NCBI GenBank assembly: GCA_021442155.1
Contig: CM038221.1
Span: forward strand, 44,773,648 to 44,837,647
Length of the DNA stretch: 64,000 bases
Direction: 5' to 3'
From: Cymbidium sinense
Taxonomy: Eukaryota > Streptophyta > Magnoliopsida > Asparagales > Orchidaceae
A program made the position numbers and the translations under genes. This document shows, piece after piece, positions 58,825 to 64,000 of this stretch (position 1 is the first letter of the stretch; each line of letters starts with the position of its first letter). The notes beneath the pieces were generated by a model, which was not told the origin of the DNA, searched no databases, and saw only the letters and a list, made by a program, of their open reading frames with translations.

Positions 58825-61800
58825 TGTTGACCTCACTTTTGGAGTGTGGTTGACCAACTGCTCCTTAGACCTAGGATTCATAGACACTAAGGTATTCCTA
58901 GTGCTAAGACACTTCTATTATGAAAACACTAATCCCGAGCCTAGAGGCTTAGGGTTCAACCACAGGGTTATACTGATTTAGGAGTAGGCCAACCTATCCT
59001 AAGCCCAATCAAACCATATGCCAAACCAACCTCTCAAATGCAAACCAATTAATTAAAAATCAAACATCAATCAAAACCAATTGCTTCCAAATCTAATTTG
59101 ACTTATTAAGGCCCGATTTGGCATAATGACTAAGTTGACCTAATTGACCAATTTGGACTTAAAATATATAAATCCTAAATTAATCCAATCTCAAATAAAT
59201 TGAGCACACTCAAACTCATTTGAACCTCAATTGAACCTGATTAAACCTTGATTGCAATCCAATTGAATCGTACTGAACCAAAATTGACCCTTAACCCAAG
59301 TTGACCTATTTGAACCTCTATAAGGCCAAAATTCAATTCGACTTGGTTTAAGTCAAATTGAATCAATCCAAGCTACACGATCATTCTAAATATTCAATTA
59401 GACATTCCAATTTATTCCGATCAATCCAATTCCACCAAATTGGCCTAACTAATTTGAAAGGTCCAAATGAGTCAAAACTCAATCTAACTCAGATGGATTG
59501 GAACCAAAATCATAAATCAACTTCAAATTCACTATTGAACATGTTCTAATAGTTAATTGATTCCAATTGCCAATCAATCCAATTGACCCACTTGACTTAA
59601 GTTGGCCTAAAGATTAAGTTGAGTCAAATCTTAATTTAATCCAAATTGGGCCAAATTAACTAATCTAATCACTTCTAGAATGATTGTTGGTCATGATGAG
59701 TCATCAATTATAATCAATTAAACCCAATTGAGTTAATTTGACCATTTGACCCAAGTTGATTCAATTTAGGCTAAAACTCATTCCAATCTAATTTGATTGT
59801 AACTAAGCCTCGAATTCATCATAAGTTGATTATTGAACACCCTTCAATCATAAATTGAATGATTTGGCCAAACCAACCTCAATTGACTCATTTGACCTAA
59901 TTTGGCCTAAAGGATCAAATTGAAATAAACCTATTCTAAACTAAATCAATCCAAATCAAAGCCTTCCATCAATGTCAAATGATCAATCAAATATAACTCA
60001 ACCTCTCATCCAACTTAATTTGGTCAATTTGACCAAATTTGTCATCTTAGCCCATTTGACTCATATGAACCTACATGACTCAAATCTAAATCCACTTCAA
60101 ATTGAACCAAATTGATTAGACCAATACATTCTAAATGGTCATTTGAACATTTTCTAATAGCCCTCTCGACCCAATTTGGTCAATTGGTCAACACAACCTA
60201 ATTAGACATAAGTTGACCTATATGGGTCAAATTGACCCAAACCTAATCAAATCAAAGTCTAAATCCAACAAAACTTAGCATGACTCATCCTTAAGTCGCC
60301 CTTGACCTACCCAAGTGGACCCAACCCAAAATGACCCTAGTTCAGCCCAAACTAAGTGAACCAATAGTTCCAATGGGATAAAAACACAAAATAGGAAGGT
60401 CCAATCCCTCCCATTTCCTTAGGCACCACCTTAGCATGCCTTGAGCTCCCAAATGCTGGCTAGACTTGACCCAAAGCTATTGGGATCATTCATTGACTAC
60501 GAAAAGGTCACCCTCACCTTGGCCGACCCTTAGTTCAACCCCCACGACATGCTCACTTCACCTCAGACCACCAAACTCCACCAGCCACTAGAAGATATTC
60601 ACCTCATTAGTCATATGCCATTTTCGATCACCCTCACTGGCTAGATGGTTGCCATGGCCTGAACCTATTATTTTGGTTGGTTCACATGGGGAGGAGGGTA
60701 TACACCTTCTCCCCCATTCAAATTTAACACACACCCCGAGCACAAGAGCTAGTCCCCTAAGCTTTCTAGAGCTTCCGTGTTCCAGCTTGAGACCACCGCC
60801 ACTTCAAACCTAAGTTTCACCTTCATCTACCTTTATTAAACATTCAACAAACTCAAATTAACTTCTCCCACACCATCCTCTAGCTTTGACGAGAAAGAAA
60901 AAATTGATTATCACTTGATTCAATCATCGAAACACCAAGTTTGATCAAACTCGACGGTGGCAAATCTTGATCTCGGGAGCATTCTTGAGAAGGCAAGGGT
61001 GGATCTTCTCAATAAGACTTCATTTCTTTAAGGCAAAACTACCTTGATTGATGGACTACCAGTCTTTAACTTTGGCTAGGTAATCACCTCAAACCATAGA
61101 TTTAGTCATTTAGAGGATGGTCTTTTGTGAAGAAAATAAGCATGTGACTTGTATCCAACCGTAAGAACCCCTTAGAATCATTCCCTAATCGATTTGGAAT
61201 CAATTCCTCCATTAAACTAGCTTGGATCAAGCGATGAAAGATGAACACCGCTCTTCTTTCGCCGAGGTCGATGACATATCATCTGTCATCCGTTCTACAT
61301 GTTTAGAATGGACGATCATGATTAATCATGTTAAATTTTTTTGATTTAATCCTTTAATCCATAGAATTAATCTTAATTGTTTGATTTGTGATCAGATGGC
61401 TGAGAATAATACGTGTTTGTTGTCACTGAGTCAGCACTCACGCAAGATGTTTTAAATAACTAATCCCACGGTGCTACATAGAAAGTGTTGATGCATCAAC
61501 GATAATGCAACGCCAATTGTGTAAACCGATTAATTAGGTATTAAAATAAATTTTAATTAGTAGGAACTTCTAAAAATTATAACTAATTGTAGAAAAAATC
61601 TATAAAAAAATACAAATAAACTTATTTTGGAAAGCTTAGATAAAGGAGAATCTAGAAAAAAAATAAAAGCCTTAATTTTTATTAAGTGAATAGTTACTAA
61701 TTAGGGTTTGAAATTTATTTAATTAGCTTAATTAAGCCTTAATTACTTGACTAATTGACTTAAAATTTGGCATGATTGTTCTTTGAGATGACCTTTGCCT

Positions 61801-62559
61801 CCTATAATTTTCTCAAGATAATTTACCAAGTAATTTTAGAAATTTAAAATTTAAAATTAAAATTAATCATTTTGTGCATTTAATAATTATATAAAATCAA
61901 AAAAATTATTAGAATCAAATTAAGCATTAAAACAGTAAAGGTGATCAAAGAAATTAATTAGGACCCTTTGTTCTAAATATTTCTCAAAATCACTTAAAGA
62001 GCTTTTATTTAATTAATTAAATCATTAATTAACCTAGAACTTAGTAAAATCATAGTAATTACTATTGAGTTCTAAAAATTTTGATCAAGACCTCTTTATG
62101 CTCAACTAATAAAGAGATTTTCAATGAAATCAAAATCACTAATTGGTTTAGGGGTATCTTGAGTGTAATTGATGATTTTGAGTTTTTCCTATAATTTTAT
62201 TAGCCCTTAATTATAAGCTTAATTGTATTAGAATTTATAGGACATGCTTATTTCATGTTTATGCATTTTGAATAATTTTCTCATAGTTTTTAAGCTCATA
62301 CTTAAGGCTTAATAAAATTTATGGACACTTTTGGGCTTAATTGATTAAATAAATAATTAACCATAATTAATTCATAAAAATCACTTAAATTACTTTTGAG
62401 CCACTTAAAGAACAAAGATGGGTCAAGGGATGATTTTAATGATGTTCTTTCCTCTTTAGGATTAATTACCTCAAATTCTAAAAATCAATTGTAAATAAAT
62501 TCAATTAGGCTTAAGAGTGCTTTTTTTAATGTGAATGTCTTGAAAAATTAATGAGTCTT
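58825..62559 (+). mobile_element. LTR copy of the giant-LTR family, 5' half
   Basis: Starts TGTTGACCTCACTTTTGGAG at 58825, the clearest example of the family's LTR start. It then follows the family order: the CTAGTGCTAAGACACTTCTA region (58890-58920), the W-box block (59100-60300), the mixed block with cytosine-rich stretches (60400-61130), the segment with ATCGACG/ATGGACGA-type motifs (61250-61500) and the AATTAA-rich block (61500-62550). It breaks off where another LTR start appears at 62560, without the duplicated module or LTR end. Confidence 0.7.
59100..60300 (+). promoter_or_regulatory. W-box-core-rich block in the LTR at 58825
   Basis: TTGACC, TTGACT and GGTCAA repeats, same position and character as in the other LTR copies; the ORF at 59358-59549 is built from this repetition. 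Confidence 0.4.
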
Positions 62560-64000
62560 GTTGACTTCATTTTTGGATGAAGTTAACATCATCTATAAAC
62601 TACTAATTAAGACATCAAATCCTATATTAGGAGCCTTCTGATTAGGCACTTAGGACACTACTCTTGGTGATTTAGTGCGTCATTTTGAGGTTTGGCCTAA
62701 CCCAATAAGACTGGGTAGACTAAAACCAAAACTAAATAAACATATTTAAATTGGAATTTAGATACAATTGAGCTTAAACCAAGGAAATTTAGATAATTAA
62801 TATGATCATCCGATTTAGGCTCAAGAGGACCTAAAATTGAAAAAAAAATGAATTCAAACCAATTCAACTAAAATCATAAAATTCATTTCATGAATATGAA
62901 TGGAGTCAAATCCAAATGAAATTCAAATGAATGTCAACCAATGAACATAGGGATGACTTATGTGGGCCCCACCAAGTCAAAGGTCAACCCACCATAATTT
63001 GATCAAATTAAATCATTCTAAATCCTTGGATTACCTCAATCAAAAGCTAAATACAATATGATTGAGTCAAGGTCTTTTGACTCAATGGGAATCAACCAAA
63101 TTCATTTAAGCCATAATGGATTAAGTGTTGAAATAAGCAAGCAACCAATTCTAAATTCATGAAGCCCATTAATTGGGGATATCATAAATGGATAAACAAA
63201 CATAATGAAACTTAATTATAAATTCACTCCATCAAATGGAACAAGCTAGATCAAACAAAAAAAGATACTTGAGTGATATAATTTAAGCCATTTGAACTCC
63301 AACATTGATTAATCACCTTGGAACATATCTAGACTCATCCTAAGATGAGTTTAGAATGATTGGAAGCCAAGACTAAGCAAGGTAAATGAGCTCAAGTCCA
63401 TTCAAAGAAAAGAATATACCATAGAGAAAGAGAAGGAAGCATGGAGATAAACTCTTTACCCAATCCATTCCCTCACCTCCACTCCTTAGTTCAACTACCT
63501 TAGACTGACCTCAATAAACTGACCACCCCTTGGAGAAAGCCTCCAAGAGTGGCAATAACTTTGGTCAGCCATGGTGGACTTCCCATTCCATATAGCTCTT
63601 GGACAAGAGTGGAAAAAAAAGAGAGAGCCCTTCTCAAGACAAATTAAGCCTTCCAACACATTCCTCAAGTGAAACGAAGGAGAGTGCACCCTTTCCGATC
63701 CCAACGTCACCAGCAAGCCGAAGTTCAACCGAAACCATCAGAAAATGATTGAAGCTTGGTCCATAGGATGATCCACAAGGAGAGAATCTAATTTCTTCTT
63801 CCTAAAGCTTCGCCAGATCCCCACGAAGTTTTCAAATCAACCCCACCAATAGAGATCACCACCAACGAGGTATGAAATCAAACCGATGCTTTAAGAAATT
63901 GGTTTTGGTCCTTCTCAAAATGAACTTGATCTCATGTGAGATCAAGCTATATAGATGCATTCCATTTTAGTCTTTGATGAATTTGCAATTGAAATCGAGT
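62560..64000 (+). mobile_element. Second LTR copy, start only (runs off the window)
   Basis: TGTTGACTTCATTTTTGGATG at 62560 is like the family LTR start, followed by GCACTTAGGACACTACTC-like sequence matching the region after other starts, a sparse GGTCAA zone near 62980-63080 and a mixed-composition zone (63400-63950) like 60400-61130. Divergence is higher than among the other copies. The short ORF at 63728-63495 on the - strand is not convincing as a gene. Confidence 0.5.

Noticed and set aside
1..64000. tRNA, rRNA or other housekeeping RNA genes
   Set aside because: The only tRNA-like match is the short primer site at 2304-2316; no cloverleaf or rRNA signature was seen on reading.

Overview
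This window looks like repeat-rich intergenic DNA from the nuclear genome of a flowering plant. It is strongly AT-rich, no ORF resembles an intact host gene, and almost everything recognisable is a plant transposable element: Ty3/gypsy retrotransposons with a tRNA-Arg primer site and an extra RNase H (Tat/Ogre type), a Mutator-like element (MULE) with a plant mobile domain (PMD) gene, a hAT-type MITE and a long foldback element. I cannot name the species. All calls come from reading the sequence and from remembered family motifs; no alignment or database search was run.

Positions 1-25998 hold one very large, decayed Tat-like element on the + strand. It has the end of its 5' LTR (1-2303), a tRNA-Arg-type primer binding site (2304-2316), a leader with a tandem array of stem-loops (about 2806-3925), a short unrecognised ORF (4058-4285), reverse transcriptase (RT), two RNase H domains and integrase (4510-4687 and 12418-15327), a repeat-rich 3' untranslated region (15328-18043) and a 3' LTR of about 8 kb (18044-25998). 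Its RT is split by an inverted copy of the same LTR (4691-12417).

Positions 25999-40789 hold a second member of the family on the - strand. Reading right to left: LTR (40789-33990), leader with stem-loops, ORF remnants like those at 4058, then a second LTR truncated at its 3' end (32356-25999). No pol genes are present, so it is a non-autonomous or deletion derivative. Its truncated LTR abuts the 3' LTR of the first element tail to tail, making a multi-kilobase imperfect palindrome.

Positions 40790-48317 are mostly featureless AT-rich DNA with a 397-bp hAT MITE (41484-41880, perfect 8-bp target duplication) and a decayed chromovirus-type integrase fragment (44420-44960, - strand). Positions 48429-54382 are a MULE with about 90-bp terminal inverted repeats and a perfect 9-bp target duplication. 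It holds a broken MURA-type transposase followed by a broken PMD gene, both on the - strand, and sits inside an older hAT-like fragment. Positions 55923-57478 are a foldback element with arms of about 700 bp. From 58825 to the end, two further + strand LTR copies of the giant-LTR family lie head to tail.

No gene here looks functional. The best candidates for something undescribed are the stem-loop array, whose units have different stem sequences that keep pairing, and the W-box-rich block repeated in every LTR copy that covers it.
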